A stretch of DNA of 64,000 nucleotides from Polytrichum commune (GCA_950295325.1 OX485803.1:54201554-54265553), one strand, 5' to 3'; shown: positions 46,586 to 59,135, counted from the first letter of the stretch. The notes: generated from the letters alone by a model not told the origin. Made by a program: numbers and translations.

Positions 46586-47301
46586 AACAAGCGGCATTCC
46601 AATGCCATGCTTCTCGTGCTTGCAATATCTAGGATTTCAAAGAAAACGATCTTCCAGTTTCCAATCCTCTGGTGTCTTGGCTACACTAGATGTCATGGAG
46701 CTTGCCTTTCACCGGCCTCCATGGGCCCCAAGGCAAGGAACAATGGATGGGAAAGCACTCAAATAACAAGCGGCATTCCAATGCCATGCTTCTAGTACTT
46801 GTAATATCTAGGATTTCAAAGAAAACGATCTTCCAGTTTCCAATCCTCTGGTGTCTTGGCTACACTAGATGTCATGGAGCTTGCCTTTCACCGGCCTCCA
46901 TGGGCCCCAAGGCAAGGAACAATGGATGGGAAAGCACTCAAATAACAAGCGGCATTCCAATGCCATGCTTCTAGTACTTGCAATATCTAGGATTTCAAAG
47001 AAAACGATCTTCCAGTTTCCAATCCTCTGGTGTCTTGGCTACACTAGATGTCATGGAGTTTGCCTTTCACCGGCCTCCATGGGCCCCAAGGCAAGGAACA
47101 ATGGATGGGAAAGCACTCATATAACAAGCGGCATTCCAATGCCATGCTTCTAGTACTTGCAATATCTAGGATTTCAAAGAAAACGATCTTCCAGTTTCCA
47201 ATCCTCTGGTGTCTTGGCTACACTAGATGTCATGGAGCTTGCCTTTCACCGGCCTCCATGGGCCCCAAGGCAAGGGAACAATGGATGGGAAAGCACTCAA
47301 A
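46586..47301 (+). repeat. 179-bp tandem array, four units
   Basis: Units start at 46586, 46765, 46944 and 47123 with AACAAGCGGCATTCCAATGC. They differ at only a handful of positions (for example CTCGTGCTTG / CTAGTACTTG / GTAATATC); unit 4 has one extra G. 179 is not a multiple of three, so the 75-101-codon open frames that tile the array merely wrap between frames. Recent amplification. Confidence 0.97.
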
Positions 47302-48690
47302 TGTTCTCACGTTTCACATGCATCGGTCTCTCTTGTTTAATGAGGGATCTTAGTGGGCTAATCCTAAACTCCTTGAATGCCAGACGTAGAGTTTAGGGTC
47401 CGGACGTTCAAGCAACGACGCTAGGCTGGTCAGATTTCTTCGTAAATACGAGAGAGTTACATTCACAACACTTCACTTTCATCTAGGCCCATTGCAAGGA
47501 ACACATGCGACATCTACTGTGGCTAGGCCTTCACTGCCAAAGTTGCAGGCTGAAACATGTGAACTTGGCAACTCATAATAAGATAATTTCTAGTTTATGG
47601 ACTTTTTTGGGGTTTTTAATTTTTAAATGTGTACATAGTGCTCATTGACTAAAACAAAAAGGTTGGCCGTCTAAAGGTCATTTATGGCTTTGTGTCAACA
47701 ATTTTTCTTTACAAATGGTCTTGAAATCAAGATTACAACTTATACTTTGGAAACAACTACCGTATGTAGCATCTAAGGTTTGATTGTTATGGCATAAATT
47801 TTGAATGATATGATTAGAAATTCAAACATCAATGTACACGTTTGTGTGAGGTGCATTGATGGGGTAAATGCCTTACACTGTGTAATGTCAAAGTATACCT
47901 CAAGAGCAAACAGTAGTGCAAGTCTATGGCTTTGGAAAAAATCCCTTGGACACAAGTTAACTCCGATTTCAAATCAGTTTGTTGCGTTGAATTTTAGAAG
48001 ATCAAGGCCACATTTGTTGAAGTTTTGAAACGTCAGATGTAAGAAAGTAGAGAGAGAGAGAGAGAGATCACTTTTGGTTTATTGGGAAGTTAATGTTTAC
48101 TTCTAGCACCATCTACGTACCTTATGCAAGTAACTTATGGTAAGCATACAAATTGCTTTGTGGGCACTTTATTCAAGTAGGTTGGGATCCAATAAAACAT
48201 TGTGTGGCCAATATACGCATGTCACAGTAGTGTGCAGACTCACCTACATGCCAAGTCCAATGGAAAGAGAGGGGAGTTATTATATATGAGTGCACTTCTC
48301 ATCCATCAAACATAAAAACTTGACACCCTCAAAGTTCATTGCTAATTGATCTCACATGATCTCAAGTAGATTAATTCGGGTTCTTTAAAATTAATTCTGG
48401 TGTCAAACTAATTTTTTTTCAAAAAAAAAAAGGTCCAGCCTGCATACTATTTCCGGGCTTATATGTTGGATGAATGAGAGATACGCTCATTTACGATAGT
48501 GTACTCTAATTCCCTCTCCCAATGCAATCCGATCTCATCCAAGTCACATTCACTACAGTAACTTCTTTCACATGTTCATGCTGCCACTGGTCTAGAAAGT
48601 ACCATATTGTTGTTATTTGTTTGCTGGCAAGGGAACCCTAAGTTACCTTTTGTCAGCACCTTTGTCATTATATAGGTATGCAAAGTACTC
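47302..48690. other. AT-rich DNA without genes; (AG)n at 48049-48067
   Basis: An AG microsatellite lies at about 48049-48067. No supportable gene. Confidence 0.5.
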
Positions 48691-49062
48691 CACTATATAT
48701 GATATTTAGTGTCACCAATTCTAATGTCTTGCTCAGTACTAATTGTAAACCACGGTATAGCGTCACCGACACTAAATGTTAACCTAACATTATTTGTCAT
48801 TCCTTGTAGAATATTTGGGGGGTTATAGATTTACAGTGTTGCAATTACTCTCAATTATCAAGTGATTTCTCATCCAAATTTCAATCATGCATGACAATAT
48901 TTCATCACAAGTTGCTGACAAGAGAAGGTAGGGTTTTGGTCCATGGATGAACTCATCCACCCTCCATGATAGTATTTTTAAACTTATTCATAAGAAGTGT
49001 CATCCAAAAGGTTACCATAGTGACATAAAATACCAAATGACACTAAATATCATATTTAGTGT
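48691..49062 (+). mobile_element. MITE-like element family A, copy
   Basis: Starts CACTATATATGATATTTAGT, ends with the inverse of CACTAAATATGATATTTAGT. 372 bp; interior GTCACCAATTCTAATGTCTT, ACACTAAATGTTAAC and GACAAGAGAAGGTAGGGTTT are shared with the other copies. Confidence 0.9.
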
Positions 49063-49183
49063 ACTTAATAGATTTATAGTTGTGTTCAAGTACAACTTAA
49101 GTTATAATTCTCATAACATGCTCACAACATCACAAAACATGGAGATTAAAAAAATAGTCCCCTGATGATGTTTTCATCATATC

Positions 49184-49560
49184 ACACACTACAAAAGTAA
49201 AAATCTATTGTCTTTTGATGATGTTTGTTGATGTTGGTAGTTGACATCTTACTCGATTCATCCATAAAAGATTGCATGTTCATCACATATGCAAATGAAA
49301 AGTCCTTAAGATTCTCCACTCTAGAATTTGGTAGCAATTGGGCATACTTATGAGCTTCGGGAAGCTTGACTACTAGTGTTGGCTGGTCATCCACATAATT
49401 CCCCTCCATTGGCTATCCATTCAAATCTAAATCGAGATTGATTTCTCTACCCCGTGCTAAATCCACCAGTTTAGTCATGTTGTGTTTTGCATCAACAAAT
49501 TCCTCAATAGACGTTTCTTCGTTTTCAAGATTCGAATATGAAAGGAGACTTGCTCTGCAT
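49184..49560 (-). pseudogene. C-terminal fragment of a pogo/Tigger-like transposase
   Basis: On - an acidic stretch reads ENEETSIEEFVDAKHNMTKL, then after an in-frame stop NYVDDQPTLVVKLPEAHKYA, and ends NINKHHQKTIDFYF. The closing (Q-TID-YF) motif and the acidic run before it recall the tail of pogo/Tigger transposases; the same closing motif occurs at 51968-52171. No terminal repeats were found around it. Confidence 0.45.
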
Positions 49561-50404
49561 GGTTCAAAGTACTAATCACATATGAACCTTGAAATACATA
49601 CGAGTCTCACCACATATGCACATTAATTGCCTCTACTATATAACAAATCATGTCTAAAATATGTCATATTACAAATGTTGTTGTCGCAAGTTGAAGGTAA
49701 ATTAAGACTAGAAAGTTTGGTCGACGCAAAATGCGTTGTATAGTTGAGGTGTTGTACAATCAAGCGTCATAATATATGGAGGGTAGGTCGTAGCTTCATT
49801 GGCTCTACCTTGCCACATTAGAGCTCTTAGTTTCATTAGCAATATTACAGGCCCATAACTTTGTCAAGTTATGTCAAGGTTTAGAAAAAAACTTGACAAC
49901 CAAGTTCCAACCACTTCAAGGTCCATATCTTAAAGTCATTGATATGAAATTTTGATCCATTTCCTCTAGATGGTGCAAAACTTTATTGAGTCAAGGTGCA
50001 AACTTGCAAAGGAAAAAAATCAAGAAAAGAGAAAAGTTTGCCTTGAGAGATATATCTTTGAAAAACAATCGCAACCACTTTTTGGCTTCTAAAGCATTTA
50101 GGGGTTAAGAATAGCATATGTGAGTCACAAGGAGATAAGTTACCAAGTATGATCCAATCTTACCTCCACCCAGAGGGGTGGACTCTTCATACCACGTACA
50201 AACTAACGTGAGTGTAAGAAGGGGTATTATTTGAGACATTAGCATACACATTATACATAAGGGAAAGGTATTGTTTTTCTTGAATTTGTACATTCAAAAA
50301 AGCCGTTAAGAAATTTCAAGTAAAGGTATCTTTGAATCAAGCTAGAACCCCCAAACTTTTAGGGGTAAATATCGTACTACCTTATTTCTATTAAGCATTG
50401 GCAT
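49561..50404. repeat. AT-rich DNA with a family F copy
   Basis: 50190-50330 matches 14095-14235 (AACGTGAGTGTAAGA, ATTATACATAAGGGA, GGTATT.TTTTTCT). No gene. Confidence 0.5.
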
Positions 50405-50545
50405 TTTCTTTCATTCTAGAGGGATTTACAAAATATTCCTCCACATAATAAAGAAAACTGAAAGATGTCAACACATGATTGGTTGATATTGAAAACACTA
50501 GGATCTCAACTGGTTATGCCCAAAAACATCCCATGAACAATGCAG
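50405..50545 (+). repeat. Dispersed repeat family D, partial copy
   Basis: Contains TTCATTCTAGAGGGATTTAC, GAAAGATGTCAACACATGAT and ACACTAGGATCTCAACTGG, in the order of the family D consensus. Confidence 0.6.
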
Positions 50546-51689
50546 CTAAGTACAAATAGGAAGTAATATAAAATATATTGAACAATGTAATAGACATAAC
50601 ATTATTCAGATCCATAACAATGTTCTGTGGGATTGATAGTATTCCATGGAATATTCAATATTCCCCATGTTCGGTCTGAATATGGGGAATATTCGTGAAT
50701 AAATATTCCATGGAATAATGTCAATCCTACATAACACTATTATGGAACTGAATAATGTAATGGAATTGGGTGTTTTCCACAACTATAATTTTAATATGCT
50801 TGCTGTGATTTGTCTAGCCTGGTCATTTGACCAATAATTTGTAGCCACCATAGAAGTTGAAGGTGAAAACACTGACAAAGCTACACTTATCACTCAATTT
50901 TTTTCCTTTTTTCAAAACCAATTTGGCCCCAAATTTATCATCATAGACTTGAATTAGTCTAGTGAGGTTAAGTTATGTTGAATCAATGGTAAACTCCGCT
51001 GTAGGAAGTGGTTGTTTATTGGACCCCTTACATGGCTACCACAAATCCTAAACCCTTTGTTATGCTTGACTACCTGATTTATGAAGGAGAGAGAGGGAAT
51101 TGTCGCATACAAGTGTACCTCTCACATATCCAACATAAGAAACTTGACTTCCTATAAGTTTGTGGCCGATTCATCTCAAATGACTTGGACTAGGTTAACA
51201 ATATGATCTTCAAAGCTAATTCCGGTCTCATAAAATACAATACAATAAAATAAAAAACCTTTGGGCTGCATAATATTAAGGTCTTTTACGTTAGATGAAT
51301 GCTAGATACATATGCTTGTGTGCGATAATTCCCTCTCTCTCTCTCTATCTATGAAACCTAGAATGCTAGAATCCACGAGTTTCTTGTTTGATGATTTATC
51401 CATTGCAACGCATCATAACAATGTATGTTCATCCACATTTCATGGCCGAAGTTCCGCTACCTCAATAATCTTGTGCATCATTCCCCCACCCATCTACTTT
51501 GATCGTGAGGTGGATGGATTGGATCCCCCATATTTTTGAACAAGTAGAGTATTCTTCTAGTCAGCCCGGCTTGGCAGTATTGTCATTTCTTTGCCATGGT
51601 GTCCAATATTCGGACTAGCTGATGGAATCAGTATAAAATTAGGGCATGGCCGCACATCTAGGGCCCAGGCCAGACCCGTTAAGGGCGGG
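50546..51689. other. AT-rich DNA with a perfect-looking inverted repeat
   Basis: At about 50640-50730 the sequence ATTCCATGGAATATTCAATA and AATATTCCATGGAATAATGTC with TTCCCCATGTTCGG...ATGGGGAATATTC between them form a long hairpin; the wider ends GATTGATAGTATTCC and AATGTCAATCC extend it. A CT run lies at 51330-51345. No gene. Confidence 0.5.
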
Positions 51690-52490
51690 AGCAGTGCCCG
51701 GGAAGTTTTTGGGCATATATAGTCGGTCGAGATCCTAGTGATTCTAGCTCCAGCCGGTTACAGTCTACCCTCTATAAATGTTAACCCTCGGGAGTGGATC
51801 AAAGTTAACATTTATAGAGGTGTTAACAGTTAACAATTATAAAAATAAAATTTTGAGCAATATACAAATCTTAACATTTATAAATATAAGCAATTGTGAA
51901 GAGTCCTTGTGAGAGAATACCATTCATAAAATTGCAAACCCAATCAAAACTTTATTCAATATCAAGTTTACAAATCACGGGTGAAGTATGAATCAATGGT
52001 TCTTTGGTGAGATTCATCTACATGCACAACTTGCAAATATTTCTCAATCTGCACCAACAAACCCACATACTTGGACACATCAAATGAACATGATTCCATG
52101 TACCTTCTAATGGTACCAAAACTAGATTGCAAGTCCATTACTTTTTTGAGCAATATACAAATCGTTAACATTTATAGAGTCAAATTTACAAAGAAGGGAG
52201 TACCATTTTGTTAACAGTTAACACGTTTAACATTTATAGTGTGCAATATGTGGGGAGTAGAAGAAAGTTAACATTTAGAGAAGGTTAACACTTATAGGTG
52301 TAACATTTATAGAGGGTGGACTGTACATGTTGACACCTTCCGGTTTTGCTTTCCTTCATTTGAGGCATATTCTTCTATAGATTCCTTTTAAATGATCGGT
52401 AACTCTTCTTAAGCCTCCAACTTCAACCAGTTGTTTCTCAAACTCAACCAGTTCATCTGTAACTAACCGCCAGTTCTTCCCGGACATAGG
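51690..52490 (-). repeat. Dispersed repeat family D copy, split by a pogo MITE
   Basis: The two parts 51690-51760 and 52324-52490 join at TA into a continuous family D copy (read on +: CAGCCGGTTACATGTTGACACC). Other copies keep this junction uninterrupted, which shows the ancestral empty site. Confidence 0.8.
51761..52323. mobile_element. Pogo/Tigger-like MITE, 563 bp, TA duplication
   Basis: Ends CAGTCTACCCTCTATAAATG and, inverted, CAGTCCACCCTCTATAAATG (22 of 23 match), flanked by TA at 51759-51760 and 52324-52325. Subterminal TTAACATTTATAG is repeated many times. On - 52171-51968 it still encodes a tail of a pogo-like transposase (MESCSFDVSKYVGLLVQIEK, then HQRTIDSYF). An internally deleted derivative. 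Confidence 0.88.
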
Positions 52491-54239
52491 GCGGGATAGT
52501 CAAGATGTGAAGATAATGGGTAGGGACCAGCAGAGGTTAAGGGGAGAGGGAGGCAAGCCGGAGCCTCACCTGAGGTAGAAATACCCTAAGCGGTTAATCA
52601 CCCTCTAGCCGTGCACTAGACCACCGTCATAATGGTGAAGTGTCATTTTTGAAACGGATCATGGCTTGGCGGCAACTTCAATGCGTGCACACTTAGTGTA
52701 GCCAATGGGAGTCAAGTGTTAATGTACTCATGAGGTAACTGATTTAGGCGATGTTCTGTATGGAAATGCAGATTATGGTGTTCGGTGTAGGGAGAATCTA
52801 GTGAACGAGTAGGGGGTTGGACAAACTTTCCACTTTGAAAAATTGTGGATTTTTTTGTACAAGGCAGAAAAATATGAAACAACTTGCATTCTTCACGAAT
52901 CCTTCTCGTCTATCTTGGGAAATTATCTCATGATTGTCAGACCAGATCTTCAATGCGAATCACTTTATTTTCACGGGTCATGGTATTTCTACCTTAGCGG
53001 CTCCACACCGGCATCCCGTTATTTTCATCCGGCATTGCCAACGTTTTTCTAGTCCACGTGTCATTCGTTGAGCTTGTTGCCAATGGACCTCGCAATTGTG
53101 GTTGAACTTGGGATCATTGGAGCTTCTTGGGGGGCTGGGAGTGAGGACACTTGACATGTGGGTTCGCGTGTGAGTTCACAGGTTAACCCACGTCACCAAT
53201 TCAAGCCTGAATACAATCACAAACAACAAGTATTGGAAGAGGAGGCATCAACTTCACTTTGCAAATTGATGTCCCTTGCATTCATTCATGCACATGGCAA
53301 CTCACATGTTCGAGACACAAATCAATTTAACCAGAAATAAATAGTCGCAAGGAGGAGGCATCATGATGGCCTTAATTCATTGAAACCACCTACAAACCAA
53401 TGTTGGGATGGGTGGTCTACGACCCCAACATCAATTCAACGCACGTTTAAAAACATGTCACTTAAATCACAACCACAACTGCCACCTTAAGACTAAAACC
53501 CAACACCATGAGAGATTGATCCAACATCTGAACTTTGTTGTGGCTTACTTTGATCCAAACACCGTCCTTGATGTCCAAACCTCACTCCACAATCACTAAC
53601 ACTAGGAGGCTACACTACAATGCCACCAATCACAAATACCAACTTCAATTGGGACTACCATGTTGAAGGATCTTACTTGCATGTAGGGATTGGGGCAAGG
53701 ATGCAGTGTTGGAAGGCCGTTTGCTAGTCGTCCAAATTGCTTCTTGATTTCAAGGCAATAATTCTCCGCATAAGGTGTACCACAACCACCTCCTCCCAAT
53801 TTCATGGTTCCTTCGACCTCTCTCCTGATTGTAGCTTTGTGGCAACGAGCAAATCTATACAACATGTTGCGACCTGCAATCCCAACGGTGACCAATAAAA
53901 CCAAAAATCCCTCCTCTTACGATTTGGGATTCAGGCAGGAGCTAGCTGTTTGTTGGAGCTATAACCACCATAGATGCGCACGCATTGCGAAGCGTCTCCC
54001 GCTTGCAGGCAACTCCAACACAATTGTCAAGGTGGATGGTTATCATCCCCAACATGATGTCATCCATCCGTCCATCCACACCAAACTCCCAAGCGTTGGT
54101 ATTTGACGACGGTGGGAGATTGGGGTCTTCAACAACTCGTGGGCGTTTTTCAAAAACCTTAACATGCTAACCAACTTTAACACCGGTTTTCTACCCGCAT
54201 TATGCAACCTCCATTTGCAGGTGGCGTTACCCTGTGTAG
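52491..54239. other. Non-coding DNA, A/C-rich in part
   Basis: Open frames at 53602-53904 (-) and 53804-54106 (+) overlap and show no recognisable motif. Nothing supportable. Confidence 0.4.
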
Positions 54240-54283
54240 CCTCCCCCCCCCCCCCACCCCCTCCCCCCCCCCTCCCCCCAAAT
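54240..54283. repeat. Poly-C tract
   Basis: About 44 bases, nearly all C, broken by single A and T. It is a likely site of sequencing or assembly error. Confidence 0.95.
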
Positions 54284-57200
54284 GTGCAACTAGACCCTTA
54301 TACACCACTAAACCCAACCAATATTTTACACCTCACTGTTCTTCCAACAATAGATAAGTAATGTACTATAAAACTTATAAAGGGGAGGGTGAAAATGATA
54401 ATTATTATGTAAAGCACATGGATTATTATTTGAAGTCATTTTAACTCCTTAATCAAGGTCAAAATCCCATATTTGCCTAGGGAGGTTAAATTGGGAGGAA
54501 TCAATAACAAACATGTAGGGATATATGGAAGCCATTTATGGTGGGCCCCAAATGACTCCCTCCTTCATGAGGCCTTGGGGTTTCTTGTGGGTTGCCAAGC
54601 CAAAGGTTCACCCCACTCATGTTCTTCTCTTTTTGGATCAAAGCTTACTCAAGGCAAGTATGGGACACTTACTCGGACACCTGCAATAGTGCGTCTAAGG
54701 TATGTGGGTGCTAGGCGGTTTTTCATGTTCTCCAACTTGTACAAATTAGTTTTACACAATAAATGTTTGGTTGCATTAGCAAACCTATGATGAAGCATCA
54801 GCCAAAATCAAATTGAAGATATGATTTCTTCTTATTTACTTATGATTATTGGAAGCCCATGTTTGTTGATTCCTTAACTGAGTACATAGGTCCTTGCAAT
54901 TGTGTTCACTATCGGTGTCGAGTAAGTAGTACAATTTGAGGAGGCAGTCCAATCTCTTTTAAACATGTATCTTTATGATGTTTGTTCTTTGATCCTCACC
55001 AAGCCACACACCAATCAAATATTTTTGGTACGATATTAAGATTATATTGATTCTATGTTTTACAAACCACAACAATTCATGCTTGTGTAAAAACGTTGTT
55101 TCCATTTTCATGGTTCTAAACATATGATATTATTGGCTTAAACACGGCATAGGTCAAGAGACGTTATAACAACCAACATAATCGTGGTATGTTCAAATTA
55201 TAACGGGCTGCAATAATAGGCGTAAGAGGTGTAGTTCCTTATCTAACTTGAAAGATAGCCTACATGTTAACCCCTACATGCTTGGGCCCATTTCCAAAAA
55301 GTCAAAGTATTGCATATGAGTGATTTTTGTTTACATAAATGAGCATGTTTTGAAGTAAAATCCTAGATAAGTGGGCAAATGTATATTGAACCTATAACCA
55401 CAATTTCAACATGATTGGATCATATTTGAATTAGTTATGATTTTTTTTGCATGCATAAAAGAAAAAAGAATTTGAAAGTAAATATATTGTAAGAATAAAA
55501 AATGTCATCCAAATTCTTCATTGTGGTAGAGACAGTATGTATTCATTAGTAGGTAAGAAGTTGTAGCTCGGAAAAAGCTACAAGAGGCACATGAATGAAG
55601 CATCCCTAGAGTTCAATTTGCATGTTTAGCACTCAAATTCCAGTTCTTTTAATGATAGAGAATCTACAAATTAGGTAATTTGCTCAATTCCACTAGTCAA
55701 AAGATGCATCACAACCTAACTTAAACATCTACTACAAGGAGTAACTTGAACATAGGTTTGGAAATTGACGATTTTACCCTTTGACCAAAAAAAAAATTCA
55801 ACCACTTTGTGGTGTCCAAGTTGTTTAGACGTATCATTTGTGGTCGCCAAGAGACATCCCTCCCGGCACATGGTGGACATCGATACAAATAACGGAAACA
55901 GAAGAAACACTACGCTTCCGTGTGAATCTAAGGTCGGAAGACTACTACAATGATTCAAAAGTCAGACAGACAATCCTCGAACCGATCGAATGGCCAAAAT
56001 TGTATGTGGAGTTGGAAGTAACCACAATGAAATTGAAGTCGAATCAATTTTAAAAGTCCGGGAAGCCAAAAGGCTTTAGTACGGGATCGACAATAGAGCC
56101 ACATACCTTTAGAAGGCCACATGCCATGCCTTTGGATTTTATAGAAGTTGAGAGCGTGAACCCACCCATAAATAACTTGGAGAATTGAAGTCATATACGC
56201 ATCTCCCAAATCGGGGGTCGGGAATGTGGTGGCCCATCATGCCGGGGCAATGCCATGTCGTTCCATGGGGATGGCATGGCATGGCATGGCATGGCCGAAT
56301 AGTGCATACGGTCTCTACCATGGGAGACAACTCTCGAGATTCCACAACTGGTCACAATTGTTATTGAAAAAGCTCAAGTGCAGTCCGGACGCTGGGAAAG
56401 TGGCTTAGCAGTTGCAGGCGCACTTTTTGAATGTAAAGGCGGGTGGCCCTTGCCAATAAGGTCACTCGGCCGGGTTCCCTAGCATTTTTTAAAGCTATTT
56501 TGTCTCTAGATTCTAGACTCGGACCCACTTGCACTTTGGATGTTGGAACCGCACCGTTCATGGTACATGGTGTTGCCCACCACTTTTGGTTTCCGAACAC
56601 CCACCAAGGGGTAATGGTAAAAGCATGTTCCCTATATGTTGGGTTCATTTCAATTTAAGCTCACTACGTTAGACTAATGTGGGGTCAACATCCTCTGTTT
56701 AAAAGTGACTTCTGCTGAAAACAATATTCCCAAGTCCAAGTTACACTTATTGTCATGATCGGTGCGTGTTACTATTCGGAGTTATGCAAATGCAGTAACG
56801 GTTTACTTAGAAGTTCAAATTTTACTGATGAAAGTTCGATAGATTGTTCGGCCATTCTAGAACATAATAACTTTGCTTGGTAAAATATTCAGTGTAGTAG
56901 TCGATGTTTTCACCTTCCCCTTTCCTTGGTTTGCCTTCTCTCTTGCTTATTAATAACATTATCAAGCAACTAAATGATGATCTCTTTCTGAAGAAAGAGG
57001 CTCCAACTAAGAAAACTCTGATAATATACACATGCTTGTCAAAAACTTCATAATTCACAGCTTGGGTGCTCCCCATAAATGGGGATCTCAGAATTGAAGA
57101 AAAATTATGCTTGCCCGATACATGATCCCATAGAACGCAACCAAGATGTGAACAATCACATGTTACTTACCATTTAGAGTTACGTGCCGCTAATTTTATT

Positions 57201-57551
57201 TTTGTTTTTAGAATGCAAGTTATTACCGAGTAAAGTCATTTATGTTCTTTATTGTTCAATCATCCTTATTGACTTGAGATGATAGACACAGAAATCCACA
57301 ACTAGAAAGTTATAGCATTGCTCAAACACCATAAACGATGTAGTAGAAATGTACATCACTGATTGAAGTCGTCCATTTAGATTTGTGTTTAGCGGACCAT
57401 GACGTGGTGAAACTTGTCATTTTTTCTTGGAGAACCCGGGCAAGGAATACATGAGGTAGGAAGAAAGGAGTCAGAGGAGGAGAACATTACGAAAACCGAG
57501 AGGAAGGTGAAGCCAAATGGGAGGGAGGGAGGGAAGGCATGTAGTTTTACT
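54284..57551. other. AT-rich DNA with an inverted family E piece
   Basis: 54790-55045 is an inverted relative of family E (read on -: AGTGAACACAATTGCAAGGA). An (ATGGC)5 pentamer run lies at 56270-56293. 56595-56660 repeats a stretch found at 39130-39225. Pieces of a MITE of the B/C group (TTACTATTCGGAGTTATGC at 56768, ACACCATAAACGATG at 57330) bracket 56755-57345. No gene. Confidence 0.5.
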
Positions 57552-57553
57552 TA

Positions 57554-59133
57554 CAGTCTAACCTTGATAATGTCACACCATCCGTTTCACCAAAAAGAGT
57601 GATATAAACAAGGTGTGACATATTTGATAATGTCACATTTTGAAGATTTGTGCATAATGTGATATTATCAAAAAAATAGGTAGAAAATCAAAATAAATTT
57701 ACAATTTAAAAAAGAAAATAACAAATACGAGACTTCAGTGTTTTTGAATGTAAAATCTAATTCAAAATTGTGAATAACAACAAGAGCACATCATAACATT
57801 TCTGTCATTGAGATCAGGTAAAGACCTCTCACTAGAGACAAAGAAGCTTCTAATGTCACATTGTTTTGTTGATGTTAAATGTGCAACACCAATTCTAATG
57901 AGTTTGTCATGGATTTTTTCCATTCCTAACAACTCCATAGTGTTGAAAATCTGAGAACCTTGGCTAGCCATAAAATTCAAAACATCTTTAGCATATTTTT
58001 GTGCATCGCTTAGCTTCACTAATTTAGACTCATCATCACTGCTATCAACAATCAATGGGTCTACTTCCATGAAATCAAGAACATGTTCGCCATCTTGCAT
58101 TAATTGCACAAACTCCTCGGTAGAATATTCCACCTCAAAATCATCTTCACCTTCCATGTTTATGTACTGCAAAGGACAAAGCTTTTCTACAGGCTTGCCT
58201 TCGACATCCAAACCCAAATTCAATGCGGCGATGAGATTGCCCAATTCCAAAGTTGCTTCCTCCATTTTGGACTTCATACGTTCATCAAAATTGTTGATAT
58301 TTGCATTCCACTTTGTAGGCAATATGGCGGGCTTTCTCCGACAATTTCTAATGGTTTGATCATCTAATTCATGCCATGCCGCCACACACCATAGCATAGC
58401 TTGAAATAGATCAACATTCAGTTTCCCCAAATCTACATTTGAGTTGTTATCAATTTGTTGCAAAGTCCAAGCAAACAAGCTTGCGCTTATAGCACATTTT
58501 GAATGCTGCAATCACTCCTTGATCCAAAGGTTGTACAACTGAAGTCACATTTGGTGGAAGGAACAAGATAGTGATATGGGAGAGTACAAAAGCATTAAAC
58601 CCATCTATAACTTTCTTGAGCTCACCATGAATATCATGGCTTCCTGCATTATCCATAATAATGCAAATCTTTATGTCTTTCAATGCCATCCTTCGGTTCT
58701 CACTCTTCACCCAATGCGTAAAAACATCACCATTCATCCAGGCTAAATTGTTAGAATAATAGTGTACTGTACTATTTGGATCAAAATTCCAAGGAAAGCA
58801 TCTGGGACGCGCTGATTTGTGAATGAAAATAAGCTTCAATCGCTCCTTCCCTGTATATTAGTGCAAAGCCCCAATGTCACACGGCATTTATCACAGGGGC
58901 GGCGCATGACCCCTCCGGCTACTACAATCTGTCCATCCAACCATCACATACAATCCATCCATACTTGGTATTATCACATTTACACTACGGATTTTGAAAA
59001 AATATAGTGACATTACCAAGGGTGATAGGGATAATAACGAGGGAGTTTTACACTATGAAAATCGGTTTCAAACTTTTAGGTGACAATATCAAGGTGTTCT
59101 ATTAACAAGGGTGACATTATCAAGGTTAGACTG
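57554..59133. mobile_element. Pogo/Tigger-like transposon derivative, 1,580 bp
   Basis: Perfect 23-bp inverted ends beginning CAGTCTAACCTTGATAATGT, flanked by TA at 57552-57553 and 59134-59135, as in Tc1/mariner-pogo elements. Extra copies of GATAATGTCAC lie just inside. It carries the 3' half of a transposase gene on -. The intact ends with a truncated gene mark a non-autonomous deletion derivative. Confidence 0.92.
57762..58857 (-). pseudogene. Pogo/Tigger-like transposase, 5'-truncated and frameshifted
   Basis: On - the frame opens near 58857 with GKERLKLIFIHKSARPRCF, continues through LAWMNGDVFTHWVKSEN, the catalytic Asp in CIIMDNAGSHD and the third acidic residue in VVQPLDQGVIAAFK, 43 residues apart. 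Near 58460 one base too many shifts the frame; coding resumes as WTLQQIDNNSN, KLNVDLFQAMLWCVAAWHEL and TIRNCRRKPAIL, then an acidic tail with EEFVQLMQDGEHVLDFMEVD and DIRSFFVSSERS. Known: DDE_1 (pogo/Tigger, CENP-B-related) proteins carry a DNA-binding N-terminus and a first catalytic Asp; both are missing here. Dead. Confidence 0.88.
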
Positions 59134-59135
59134 TA

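Noticed and set aside
46568-47396. Five overlapping open frames of 75-101 codons with near-identical protein sequence
   Set aside because: They are produced by the 179-bp tandem array; the period is not a multiple of three and the frames wrap.
53602-54106. Two 100-codon frames on opposite strands
   Set aside because: They overlap and neither has a motif or codon pattern that favours it.
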